Part shown: piece after piece, positions 1 through 6,093 of the stretch | Position numbering within the stretch: the first letter of the stretch is position 1 | How the letters are laid out: each line of letters opens with the position of its first letter | Source of the DNA: Pseudomonadota bacterium | GTDB lineage: Bacteria > Pseudomonadota > Gammaproteobacteria > Burkholderiales > Burkholderiaceae_C | DNA: 6,396 bases | NCBI GenBank assembly: GCA_023394015.1 | Contig: JAEXBL010000392.1 | Coordinates: 1-6,396 of the forward strand | Direction of reading: 5' to 3' | Notes under the pieces: model-generated | What the model saw: the letters and a program-made list of their open reading frames with translations, nothing else | Told to the model about the DNA's origin: nothing | The model's database searches: none | Translations under genes and position numbers: made by a program

Positions 1-237
1 GTCTATGCGTATTGCACGCACCCGATCTTCAGCGGCCCCGCCATCGAGCGCATCGCCAAAGGCACCGCGCTCGACGAAGTGGTGGTGACCAACACCATTC
101 CGCTGTCGGATGCGGCAGCGGCTTGCCCCAAGATTCGCCAGCTGTCGGTGGCGCCGCTGATCGCGCAGACGATCAGCCGCATTGCCCGCGGCGAATCGGT
201 CATGAGTCTGTTCCAGGAGCAGGAAAACCTGTTCTGA
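1..237 (+). CDS. prs: Ribose-phosphate pyrophosphokinase (PRPP synthase), C-terminal part
   Basis: The reading frame is open from base 1 and ends at TGA 235-237, giving the last 78 residues. The enzyme makes phosphoribosyl pyrophosphate from ribose 5-phosphate and ATP for purine, pyrimidine, histidine, tryptophan and NAD synthesis in the cytoplasm. The visible sequence matches the family's C-terminal domain: a THPIFSGPA segment, then [11 protein letters not shown] (the family has the VxTDTIPLS pattern), and a tail with [14 protein letters not shown]. The PRPP-binding and flexible catalytic loops lie upstream of the window. An intrinsic terminator follows 12 nt after the stop. Location directly before rplY and pth is the common Burkholderiales order. 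The 5' end is missing because of the window edge, and no damage is seen. Confidence 0.95.
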   Translation, partial: VYAYCTHPIFSGPAIERIAKGTALDEVVVTNTIPLSDAAAACPKIRQLSVAPLIAQTISRIARGESVMSLFQEQENLF

Positions 238-249
238 CCGGAACGCACG

Positions 250-282
250 GACTGCCCGGCAATCCGGCTGGGCGGTCTTTTT
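250..282 (+). terminator. Rho-independent terminator after prs
   Basis: Bases 250-257 (GACTGCCC) pair with 270-277 (GGGCGGTC) with one T:G wobble. The inner GGC/GCT can extend the stem to about 11 bp around a six-base loop. Five T residues follow at 278-282. The structure lies 12 nt beyond the prs stop. The T-tract is short and the stem has wobble pairs, so partial read-through into rplY is plausible. Confidence 0.8.
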
Positions 283-288
283 CAACCC

Positions 289-313
289 GGGTCGCACTGG
301 TCGCGGTCGACCC
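289..313 (+). other. Small inverted repeat in the rplY leader
   Basis: GGGTCG (289-294) and CGACCC (308-313) are exact complements separated by 13 nt. In the mRNA they would form a hairpin ending one base before the rplY Shine-Dalgarno AGGAG (316-320). It may be an untranslated-leader structure or a chance match in GC-rich sequence. No clear -10/-35 promoter is visible between the prs terminator and rplY. Confidence 0.3.
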
Positions 314-326
314 ACAGGAGCTTATT

Positions 327-971
327 ATGAAATTCGTCGCTTTCGAGCGCAGCAAGCAGGGAACGGGTGCGAGCCGCCGTCTGCGCAATGCCGGCAAGGT
401 GCCGGGCATTGTTTACGGCGGTGAGGCCGAGCCCCAGTTGATCGAGCTGGACCACAACGCGCTGTGGCACGCCATCAAGAAGGATGTCTTCCACTCCTCC
501 GTGCTCGACATGGAACTGGGCGGCAAGACCTCCAAGGTACTGCTGCGCGCCTTCCAGGTGCACCCCTTCCGCCAGCAGGTGCTGCACGTGGACTTCCAGC
601 GCGTGTCGGCCAAGCAGCCGATCACCGTGAAGATCCCGCTGCATTACAAGGGCGAGGAAGAGTCCACCGCCGTCAAGACCGACAAGTGCCTGGTCAACCA
701 CGTGATGACCGAGCTGGAAATCACCTGTCTGCCGGCCGACCTGCCGGAAGGCATCGACGTGGACCTGTCCAAGCTGGAAAAAGGCAGCACGCTGACGCTG
801 GCCGACATCGAACTGCCCAAGGGCGTGGAAGCCATGCTGCGCGGCCAGAACCCCGAGGAGATGGTGCTGGTCACGGTGGTGATGCCCGCCGCCGAGGAGC
901 CGGAAGAAGCTGCTGCCGAGGACGAAGGCGAAGCCGCTGCACCGGCCGCCGACGAGGACAAGAAGGAGTGA
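327..971 (+). CDS. rplY: 50S ribosomal protein L25 / general stress protein Ctc
   Basis: This 214-residue protein binds 5S rRNA in the central protuberance of the large ribosomal subunit. The N-terminal L25 domain covers roughly residues 1-93. It includes the [21 protein letters not shown] segment and the HVDF motif near residues 87-90 that are typical of the family. The TL5/Ctc beta domain covers about 100-187, with the LPEGIDVD segment and a [10 protein letters not shown] strand. A low-complexity acidic Ala/Glu tail occupies 189-214. The two-domain length is the long Ctc type, not the roughly 94-residue E. coli form. The start at 327 is chosen because AGGAG (316-320) sits 6 nt upstream and the family begins with MKF. 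The frame stays open further upstream across the prs terminator, but that part is not protein-like. A terminator follows the stop. Confidence 0.96.
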   Translation: MKFVAFERSKQGTGASRRLRNAGKVPGIVYGGEAEPQLIELDHNALWHAIKKDVFHSSVLDMELGGKTSKVLLRAFQVHPFRQQVLHVDFQRVSAKQPITVKIPLHYKGEEESTAVKTDKCLVNHVMTELEITCLPADLPEGIDVDLSKLEKGSTLTLADIELPKGVEAMLRGQNPEEMVLVTVVMPAAEEPEEAAAEDEGEAAAPAADEDKKE

Positions 972-1002
972 TCTCCTCCTGAGCCCTCCGGGCCACGACA
1001 GG

Positions 1003-1028
1003 AAACCCGCTTTCGAGCGGGTTTTTTT
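1003..1028 (+). terminator. Strong Rho-independent terminator after rplY
   Basis: A perfect 9-bp stem, AAACCCGCT (1003-1011) with AGCGGGTTT (1016-1024), closes on a TTCG tetraloop, and the T-run continues to 1028. This is a canonical intrinsic terminator 31 nt beyond the rplY stop. It separates rplY from pth transcriptionally. Confidence 0.95.
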
Positions 1029-1061
1029 GTTGGGCGCGGTGGCAGCCGCTTGCCCCGCTGC

Positions 1062-1088
1062 GGTTGCAGGCCACTTTCTCTTGCAACC
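1062..1088 (+). repeat. Perfect 7-bp inverted repeat upstream of pth
   Basis: GGTTGCA (1062-1068) and TGCAACC (1082-1088) are exact complements flanking a 13-nt pyrimidine-rich spacer. No T-run follows, so it is not a terminator. It lies in the 122-nt stretch between the rplY terminator and pth, where the pth promoter should be. It could be an operator or a leader hairpin. A -10-like GATAAT lies at 1139-1144, but that is only 6 nt before the pth ATG and has no convincing -35 element. Confidence 0.35.
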
Positions 1089-1150
1089 CATCCATTGCCC
1101 ATCGGAGCCCTGACGGCACTGCGCGGGGCAGCGCCACGGATAATCACCGC

Positions 1151-1789
1151 ATGATCAAACTCTTCGTCGGCCTGGGCAATCCCGGGCCCGAATACGAGGC
1201 CACGCGCCACAACGCCGGCTTCTGGTGGATCGACCAGATTGCCCGCCAGCTGAACCTGCGCCTGGTGCCCGAGCGCGGCTACCACGGCCTGGTGGCGCGC
1301 GCCAACGTGCGCAGCCAAAGCGTGTGGCTGCTGCAGCCGCAGACCTTCATGAACCTGTCGGGCAAGTCGGTGTCGGCGCTGGCGCGCTTCTACAAGATCG
1401 CGCCCGAGCAGATGCTGGTGGTGCACGACGAGCTGGATCTGGCCCCGGGCCAGGCCAAGCTCAAGAAGGGCGGCGGCCACGCCGGGCACAACGGACTGCG
1501 CGACATCCACGCGCAGCTGGGCACAAGCGACTATTGGCGGCTGCGCATCGGCATCGGCCACCCGGGTGACAAGTCGCAGGTGGTGGGCTGGGTGCTGCGC
1601 AAGCCGCCGGCCGAGGACCTGGCGCAGATCGAGGCGGCCATCACGCGCTCAGCGCAGGCCTTCGAGCACCTGGTGATGGGCGAGATGGAACGCGCCACGG
1701 TGCAGATCCACACCGACAAGCCGCCGCGCGCCAAGCCGCCCAAGCCCGCCGCAGCACCGCCAGTCGACCCACGTGCCGGCGCCCGTTGA
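1151..1789 (+). CDS. pth: Peptidyl-tRNA hydrolase
   Basis: This 212-residue bacterial Pth recycles peptidyl-tRNAs that drop off ribosomes by cleaving the ester bond between peptide and tRNA in the cytoplasm. The N-terminus carries the family motif [19 protein letters not shown]. Residues matching the known active site are all present: Asn10, His20 (catalytic), Asn68 in FMNLSG, Asp93 in VVHDELD and Asn114 in [11 protein letters not shown]. The ATG at 1151 is chosen because it places these residues at their canonical numbers. The frame extends upstream with no family similarity. No clear Shine-Dalgarno precedes this ATG. The protein is longer than the 194-residue E. coli enzyme because of a Pro/Ala/Lys-rich tail from about residue 190, which is probably disordered. 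It is convergent with the ferredoxin gene downstream. Confidence 0.97.
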   Translation: MIKLFVGLGNPGPEYEATRHNAGFWWIDQIARQLNLRLVPERGYHGLVARANVRSQSVWLLQPQTFMNLSGKSVSALARFYKIAPEQMLVVHDELDLAPGQAKLKKGGGHAGHNGLRDIHAQLGTSDYWRLRIGIGHPGDKSQVVGWVLRKPPAEDLAQIEAAITRSAQAFEHLVMGEMERATVQIHTDKPPRAKPPKPAAAPPVDPRAGAR

Positions 1790-1791
1790 GA

Positions 1792-1859
1792 GGCTGGCTC
1801 GCTACCGCGCCTGTAGCAGCCTGTGCCGCAGCGCCAAGCAACAGCGGACCAAGCCAGCC
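1792..1859. other. Convergent intergenic region with nested inverted repeats
   Basis: Between the pth stop and the ferredoxin stop, GGCTGGCT (1792-1799) is exactly complementary to AGCCAGCC (1852-1859). A smaller GCTAC/GTAGC stem (1801-1805 with 1813-1817) is nested inside. The spacer is long and there is no T-run on the + side. On the - strand a TTTTT (1866-1870) lies downstream of the ferredoxin. It might help terminate the two converging transcripts, but it does not have classic terminator form. Confidence 0.25.
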
Positions 1860-1890
1860 CCTGGCAAAAAGCGGCCCGAAGAACCCGACG

Positions 1891-2246
<356 letters not shown>

Positions 2247-2249
2247 GCC

Positions 2250-2264
2250 GCGCAATAGTTGCGC
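2250..2264. promoter_or_regulatory. Perfect palindrome before the DppB-type gene, candidate operator
   Basis: GCGCAA (2250-2255) and TTGCGC (2259-2264) form a perfect inverted repeat around TAG. It lies between the -10-like hexamer at 2241-2246 and the start codon at 2270. A direct repeat GCCGCGCA occurs at 2247-2254 and 2263-2270, overlapping the palindrome. The position suits a repressor site or a hairpin near the translation start. No Shine-Dalgarno is visible here. Confidence 0.35.
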
Positions 2265-2269
2265 CGCGC

Positions 2270-3238
2270 ATGAGTTATTTCCTCTTCAAACGCATTCTCA
2301 CGCTGCTGGCCACGCTGGCAGCGACCAGCGTGATCGTGTTCGCGGTGCTGGAGGTGCTGCCGGGCAACGCCGCCCAGGTGCTGATGGGCCCCGACGCCGA
2401 CCCCGCCGCCGTGGCCGCCAAGGCCATCGAGCTGGGGCTGGACCAGCCGGCACTGCAGCGCTACCTGGCCTGGATGGGTGGGCTGCTGCGCGGGGACATG
2501 GGCCTGTCCTACGCCTACGGCTCGCCGGTGTCGGAGCTGATCGCCGAGCGCCTGCAGCTGACCATCCCGCTGGCGGTGCTGGCCATGCTGCTCACCACCG
2601 CGATCGCGCTCACGGTGGGCGTGTACGCGGCGGCGCGCCACAACCGCGCCGGTGACGTGGGACTGATGGCGCTGGCGCAGGTGGGGATCGCCATTCCCAA
2701 CTTCTGGTTCGCCATCCTGCTGATCCTGCTGTTCTCGGTGAAGCTGCAATGGTTCTCGGCCGGCGGCTTCGACGGCTGGTACTTCGACGAGGGCCTGTGG
2801 CGCGGCCTGTGGGAGGGCTTGCAGGCGCTGATCCTGCCGGCCGTGGCGCTGGCGGTGGTGCAGGCGGCGATCCTGGCACGCTTCACGCGCTCGGCGGTGC
2901 TGGAGGTGCTGCGCGAGGACTTCGTGCGCACCGCGCGCGCCAAGGGCCTGTCGCGCCGCGCCACGCTATGGGGCCACGTGCTGCGCAACGCCATGATTCC
3001 GGTCATCACGGTGATGGGGCTGCAGTTCGCCGAGCTGCTGGCGGGCACCATCGTGGTGGAGAACGTGTTCTACCTGCCGGGCCTGGGACGGCTGATCTTC
3101 CAGAGCATCGCCAACCGCGACGTGATCGTGGTGCGCAACTGCGTGATGCTGCTGGCGGCGATGGTGGTGATCGTCAACTTCGTGGTCGATGTGCTGTATG
3201 CAGTGATCGATCCGCGGGTCAAAGCTTCTGAAATATGA
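2270..3238 (+). CDS. ABC transporter permease, DppB/OppB type (peptide/nickel family)
   Basis: This 322-residue inner-membrane permease is one half of the channel of an importer in the oligopeptide/dipeptide/nickel family. The N-terminus YFLFKRILTLLATL followed by a membrane segment (about 9-31) and LPGNAA matches the OppB-type N-terminal domain. Further membrane segments lie near 97-121, 132-158, 183-205, 243-265 and 287-311. The cytoplasmic EAA-like coupling loop is at about 217-245 (DFVRTARAKGL then HVLRNAMIPVIT). It is followed by ENVFYLPGLGRL (264-275), strongly typical of DppB/OppB. The C-terminus VDVLYAVIDPRVK is also typical. The start at 2270 gives the canonical N-terminus although no Shine-Dalgarno is seen. 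It opens the operon. A binding-protein gene often comes first in such operons but is not present here. The substrate cannot be told from the sequence. Confidence 0.95.
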   Translation: MSYFLFKRILTLLATLAATSVIVFAVLEVLPGNAAQVLMGPDADPAAVAAKAIELGLDQPALQRYLAWMGGLLRGDMGLSYAYGSPVSELIAERLQLTIPLAVLAMLLTTAIALTVGVYAAARHNRAGDVGLMALAQVGIAIPNFWFAILLILLFSVKLQWFSAGGFDGWYFDEGLWRGLWEGLQALILPAVALAVVQAAILARFTRSAVLEVLREDFVRTARAKGLSRRATLWGHVLRNAMIPVITVMGLQFAELLAGTIVVENVFYLPGLGRLIFQSIANRDVIVVRNCVMLLAAMVVIVNFVVDVLYAVIDPRVKASEI

Positions 3239-3280
3239 GGGGCGCGCGTCACCTAATGGGAGCGACCGCGGCCAATCCCG

Positions 3281-3340
3281 CAAAAACAGTAGCTGCTCAC
3301 GCTTCTCTGGTGGGCGCTGGCGGCCGATTCCGTTTGAAAG
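3281..3340 (+). repeat. Interspersed intergenic repeat between the two permease genes
   Basis: The 112-nt gap between the permease genes is unusually long for this kind of operon. It contains AAAAACAGTAGCTGCTCACG (3282-3301), then GGGCGCTGGCGGCC (3312-3325) and GTTTGAAAG (3332-3340). I recall near-identical intergenic elements dispersed in many Comamonadaceae genomes, with the pattern AGCTGCT-CGCTT, then GCGCT-GCGGCC, then TTTGAAA. That is memory, not a search result. The function of these elements is not known to me. There is no other gene in the gap. A related degenerate copy may exist at 6073-6126. Confidence 0.6.
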
Positions 3341-3350
3341 CAGCAGACGC

Positions 3351-4226
3351 ATGAGCACCACCGCCCTGCCCGCCCCATCGACCCGCGCTGCGCCCCGCTT
3401 CTGGGCACGTGCGCGGCGGCACCCCGGTTTCATGATCGGTGGCGCACTGAGCCTGCTGCTGGCGCTGGCGGCCGCGCTATCGTATGGGTGGACACCGTAT
3501 TCGGTGTACGACGTGGACATGGACGCCACGCTGCTGCCGCCCGGCGCGCAGCACTGGCTGGGCACCGACGCCTTCGGGCGCGACCTGGTGTCGCTGCTGC
3601 TGGTGGGCGCGCGCGCGTCGATCCTGGTCGGCGTCATCGCCGTGGGCATCGGGCTGGTGGCGGGCACGGCGCTGGGGTTGTTGGCCTCGGCGCGGCGCGG
3701 CTGGGTCGAGGAGGCCATCATGCGCGTGTCGGACTTCGGCTTCGCCTTTCCGGCCATTCTGTCGGCCATCATGCTGACGGCGGTGTACGGGCCGGGCATC
3801 GTCAACGCCATCGTCGCCATCGGCATCTACAACATCCCGACGTTTGCGCGCATCACCCGCGCCGCCGCCAACGCCGTGTGGAGCCGCGACTACGTGCTGG
3901 CCGCGCGCGCCTCGGGCAAGGGGCCGTGGGCCATCACCTGGCAGCACGTGCTGCCCAACATCGGTGCGGTGCTGATCGTGCAGGCCACCATCCGCTTCGC
4001 CGTCGCCATCCTGGCCGAGGCCGCGCTGTCCTACCTGGGCCTGGGCACACAGCCGCCGCAACCCAGTTGGGGCCGCATGCTGGCCGAGGCACAGACGCTG
4101 ATGTTCCAGGCGCCCCTGCTGGCCGTGTGGCCCGGCGTGGCGATCGCGCTGTCGGTGCTGGGGCTGAACCTGCTGGGCGACGGGCTGCGCGATCTGCTGG
4201 ACCCACGCCTGCAGCGGCGGGGGTGA
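3351..4226 (+). CDS. ABC transporter permease, DppC/OppC type (peptide/nickel family)
   Basis: This 291-residue protein is the second channel subunit and would pair with the DppB-type permease upstream. A short cytoplasmic N-terminus (1-26) rich in Arg and Ala leads to the first membrane segment (about 27-47). The HWLGTDAFGRDL motif at 68-79 is diagnostic for the DppC family. Further hydrophobic segments lie near 85-112, 132-145, 150-165, 202-225 and 254-277. The coupling loop is at about 180-208 (DYVLAARASGKG then HVLPNIGAVLIV). The conserved AEAALSYLGLGTQPPQPSWG segment follows at 222-241, and the protein ends with LGDGLRDLLDPR. The ATG at 3351 gives a typical length, but the Shine-Dalgarno is weak. 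The toxin-antitoxin promoter begins immediately after the stop codon. Confidence 0.95.
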   Translation: MSTTALPAPSTRAAPRFWARARRHPGFMIGGALSLLLALAAALSYGWTPYSVYDVDMDATLLPPGAQHWLGTDAFGRDLVSLLLVGARASILVGVIAVGIGLVAGTALGLLASARRGWVEEAIMRVSDFGFAFPAILSAIMLTAVYGPGIVNAIVAIGIYNIPTFARITRAAANAVWSRDYVLAARASGKGPWAITWQHVLPNIGAVLIVQATIRFAVAILAEAALSYLGLGTQPPQPSWGRMLAEAQTLMFQAPLLAVWPGVAIALSVLGLNLLGDGLRDLLDPRLQRRG

Positions 4227-4255
4227 TTGAAATTTTCCGACAGTATGGGTAATAT
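4227..4255 (+). promoter_or_regulatory. Promoter of the toxin-antitoxin cassette
   Basis: TTGAAA (4227-4232, five of six to the -35 consensus) is separated by exactly 17 nt from TAATAT (4250-4255, four of six to the -10 consensus). The stretch is sharply AT-rich compared with the GC-rich coding sequence on both sides. It begins at the first base after the permease stop codon. The -10 lies inside the inverted repeat at 4245-4271, as expected for an autorepressed toxin-antitoxin promoter. Confidence 0.65.
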
Positions 4256-4271
4256 TAATTTTATTACCCAT
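4245..4271. promoter_or_regulatory. Perfect 10-bp inverted repeat, probable antitoxin operator
   Basis: ATGGGTAATA (4245-4254) and TATTACCCAT (4262-4271) are exact complements separated by a 7-nt AT spacer. The repeat overlaps the -10 element and ends 12 nt before the antitoxin ATG. No T-run follows, so a terminator is unlikely. Ribbon-helix-helix antitoxins generally bind inverted repeats in their own promoters, with the toxin as co-repressor. That makes this the natural operator. Confidence 0.75.
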
Positions 4272-4283
4272 GAGGATCGCGCC

Positions 4284-4547
4284 ATGACCACCACCGTCAA
4301 ACTTCCGCCCGAGTTGGAGCAGTCGCTGCGCCAGCACTGCGCGGCCGAGGGCCGCAGCATCAGCGAGGTGATGCGCGACGCGCTGGTGGCCTACCTGGCC
4401 AGCGTGCCGGCCGCGCCCGCCTCGGCCTGGCTGCTGGGTGCCGACCTGTTCGGCCGCCACGCCGGCCCGGCCGACCTGTCCACGGCGCGCCGCCAGCACC
4501 TGGCCGACGCCTGGGACGACAAGCACGGTCGCCGCAGCGCGCACTGA
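4284..4547 (+). CDS. Ribbon-helix-helix (CopG-like) antitoxin
   Basis: This 87-residue protein is predicted to neutralise the PIN toxin encoded 15 nt downstream and to repress the shared promoter. Residues 1-40 fit the ribbon-helix-helix fold. A short beta strand with alternating residues (TTVKLP, 3-8) inserts in DNA as a dimer. It is followed by a first helix (9-21) and, after the GRSIS turn, a second helix (26-39). The C-terminal part (50-85), with LFGRHAGPADLSTARR, is probably the toxin-binding arm and is predicted to be flexible. The ATG at 4284 is chosen because GAGG (4272-4275) lies 8 nt upstream and the fold begins right there. The frame also extends to a TTG at 4227, inside the promoter. 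The ATG at 4270 is out of frame. DNA binding and neutralisation are inferred from family and position. Confidence 0.88.
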   Translation: MTTTVKLPPELEQSLRQHCAAEGRSISEVMRDALVAYLASVPAAPASAWLLGADLFGRHAGPADLSTARRQHLADAWDDKHGRRSAH

Positions 4548-4562
4548 TGGGCTGACGATTCC

Positions 4563-5048
4563 ATGAGCCAACTTGCCCCACCCGCGCGCGCCGCCGAAGC
4601 CCCCGCGCAGTACGGCGTGGTGCCGCAGGGCCAGGTGCTGGTCGACAGCGGCCCGCTGCTGGCGCTGTTCAACGCCGCCGACCACTGGCACGCACGCGTC
4701 GTCGCCTGGCTGCAGGCGCACCCGGGGCTGGCGCTGGTCAGCACCTGGCCGGTGTTGACCGAGGTCTGCGCCCTGCTGGCCCGCCGCGTGCACAACCAGG
4801 CGGCGCTGGATTTTCTGCTGTGGGTCGAGCGCGGCGCGCTGAAGGTCGATGTGCCTGCCGACACCAGCCTGCAGCAGATGCGCCGCATCGCCCAGCGCTT
4901 TGCCAGCCTGCCGCTGGACCTGGCCGACGCCTCGATCGCCGAAGCCGCCGAGCGCCTGGGGCTGCGCCGCATCGTCAGCATCGACGCCGATTTCGACGTC
5001 TACCGCGACGCGCGCGGCCAGCCGCTGACCAACCTGCTGCGCAGCTGA
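4563..5048 (+). CDS. PIN-domain (VapC-like) toxin, putative ribonuclease
   Basis: This 161-residue protein is predicted to be a Mg2+-dependent RNase, the toxin of the cassette. The PIN domain starts around residue 25 with VLVDSGPLLALF. The acidic residues expected for metal binding are present: Asp28, Glu67 (VLTEVC), Asp122 (LADASIAEA) and Asp141 with Asp143 (SIDADFDVYR). No key residue appears lost, so the toxin should be active. Residues 1-24 are an Ala/Pro-rich extension that many PIN toxins lack. The true start could be a GTG at 4617, 4620 or 4635, although the ATG at 4563 gives normal spacing from the antitoxin. Neither start has a strong Shine-Dalgarno. The stop is only 4 nt before the ATPase start, so the toxin and the transporter ATPase are probably on one transcript. 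The target RNA cannot be read from the sequence. Confidence 0.85.
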   Translation: MSQLAPPARAAEAPAQYGVVPQGQVLVDSGPLLALFNAADHWHARVVAWLQAHPGLALVSTWPVLTEVCALLARRVHNQAALDFLLWVERGALKVDVPADTSLQQMRRIAQRFASLPLDLADASIAEAAERLGLRRIVSIDADFDVYRDARGQPLTNLLRS

Positions 5049-5052
5049 GGCC

Positions 5053-6093
5053 ATGCCCTTGCTCGAAGCCCGCCAGTTGCGCGTCGACCTGCGCACCCAC
5101 CGCGGCACGGCGCCCGCGGTGCGCGGCATGAGCTTCACGCTGGAGCGCGGCGACACGCTGGGACTGATCGGCGAATCGGGTTGCGGCAAGTCGATGACGG
5201 CGCTGGCGCTGATGGGCCTGGCGCCCGAGAACGCCAGCGTCAGCGGCAGCCTGCGGCTGGACGGCCGCGAACTGACGGCCTTGAGCGACCGCGACTGGCG
5301 CGCCATCCGCGGCTTTCGGATCGCGATGATCTTTCAGGAGCCGATGACGGCGCTGAACCCAGTGCACCGCGTCGGCGCGCAGATCGCCGAGCCGCTGCGC
5401 CTGCACCAGGGCCTGTCGGCCCGGGCCGCGCGCGACAAGGCCATCGCCCTGCTGGACCGCGTCGGCATTCCCGACGCCGCGCGGCGCGTGGATAGCTTTC
5501 CGCACCAGTTCTCGGGCGGCCCGCGCCAGCGCATCATGATCGCCATGGCCCTGGCCTGCGAGCCCGACGTGCTGATCGCCGACGAGCCCACCACCGCGCT
5601 CGACGTGACGGTGCAAGAGCAGATCCTCGGCCTGATCCGCGAGCTGGTCACCGAGCGCGGCATGGCGCTGATCCTGATCTCGCACGACCTCGGCCTGATC
5701 GCGCAGAACGTGCAGCGCATGCTGGTGATGTACGGCGGCAGCGTGGTCGAAAGCGGGCCGGCGGCCGAGGTCTTCGCCCGGCCCGCGCACCCCTACACGC
5801 GCGGGCTGCTGGCCGCGCGCCCGAGCCTGGAACACCGCCTGGTGGCGCACCGCAGCGAGCGCCTGCCCACCATCCGGGGCAGCGTGCCCGAGCTGTTCAG
5901 CCTGCCGCCCGGCTGCCCGTTTGCCGGGCGCTGCGCCTTCACCGAAGCCGCCTGCGCCAGCGAGGCGCCACCGTTGGTGCGGCTGTCGCCCGGGCACGCC
6001 TTCAGTTGCCGCCGCGCCGAGGTGGTGCTGGCCGCGCCCGAGCCCGCCGCAGCGCCCCATCCCGCTCCTGCAACCATAGCTGGCCACGCTTGA
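5053..6093 (+). CDS. ABC transporter ATPase, DppD/OppD type
   Basis: This 346-residue ATPase would drive the DppB/DppC-type permeases from the cytoplasmic side. Walker A is GESGCGKS (40-47), the Q-loop is Gln95 in IFQEPMTALNP, Walker B is VLIADE (173-178), the D-loop is at TTALD, and the switch His is 211 (LISHD). The signature reads FSGGPRQR (153-160). Its Pro157 replaces the residue that is usually Met or Gln in this family. The C-terminal oligopeptide-transporter extension includes HPYTRGLL (246-253) and four cysteines (288, 294, 301, 319) spaced as C-x5-C-x6-C-x17-C. In related DppD proteins such a set has been reported to hold a [4Fe-4S] cluster. The Ala/Pro-rich tail ends inside a possible degenerate repeat. 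Its stop overlaps the start of the next ATPase (TGATG). Confidence 0.95.
   Translation: MPLLEARQLRVDLRTHRGTAPAVRGMSFTLERGDTLGLIGESGCGKSMTALALMGLAPENASVSGSLRLDGRELTALSDRDWRAIRGFRIAMIFQEPMTALNPVHRVGAQIAEPLRLHQGLSARAARDKAIALLDRVGIPDAARRVDSFPHQFSGGPRQRIMIAMALACEPDVLIADEPTTALDVTVQEQILGLIRELVTERGMALILISHDLGLIAQNVQRMLVMYGGSVVESGPAAEVFARPAHPYTRGLLAARPSLEHRLVAHRSERLPTIRGSVPELFSLPPGCPFAGRCAFTEAACASEAPPLVRLSPGHAFSCRRAEVVLAAPEPAAAPHPAPATIAGHA

Noticed and set aside
12..326. Upstream extension of the rplY frame
   Set aside because: It overlaps the end of prs, crosses an intrinsic terminator and has no family similarity. The ATG at 327 has a good Shine-Dalgarno.
644..1561. A 305-codon open frame on the - strand across rplY and pth
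   Set aside because: It is antisense to two clear housekeeping genes and crosses the rplY terminator. No domain is visible.
4245..4271. Inverted repeat as a terminator of the permease genes
   Set aside because: No T-run follows the second arm, and the overlapping -35/-10 elements and position before an RHH gene fit an operator better.
4270..4272. ATG as antitoxin start
   Set aside because: It is out of frame with the ribbon-helix-helix protein and lies in the operator arm. The ATG at 4284 has GAGG at proper distance.
3477..5306. A 609-codon open frame on the - strand
   Set aside because: It runs antisense through four well-supported + strand genes. It is His/Gln/Arg-rich without any recognisable motif, which is the usual shadow of GC-rich coding sequence.
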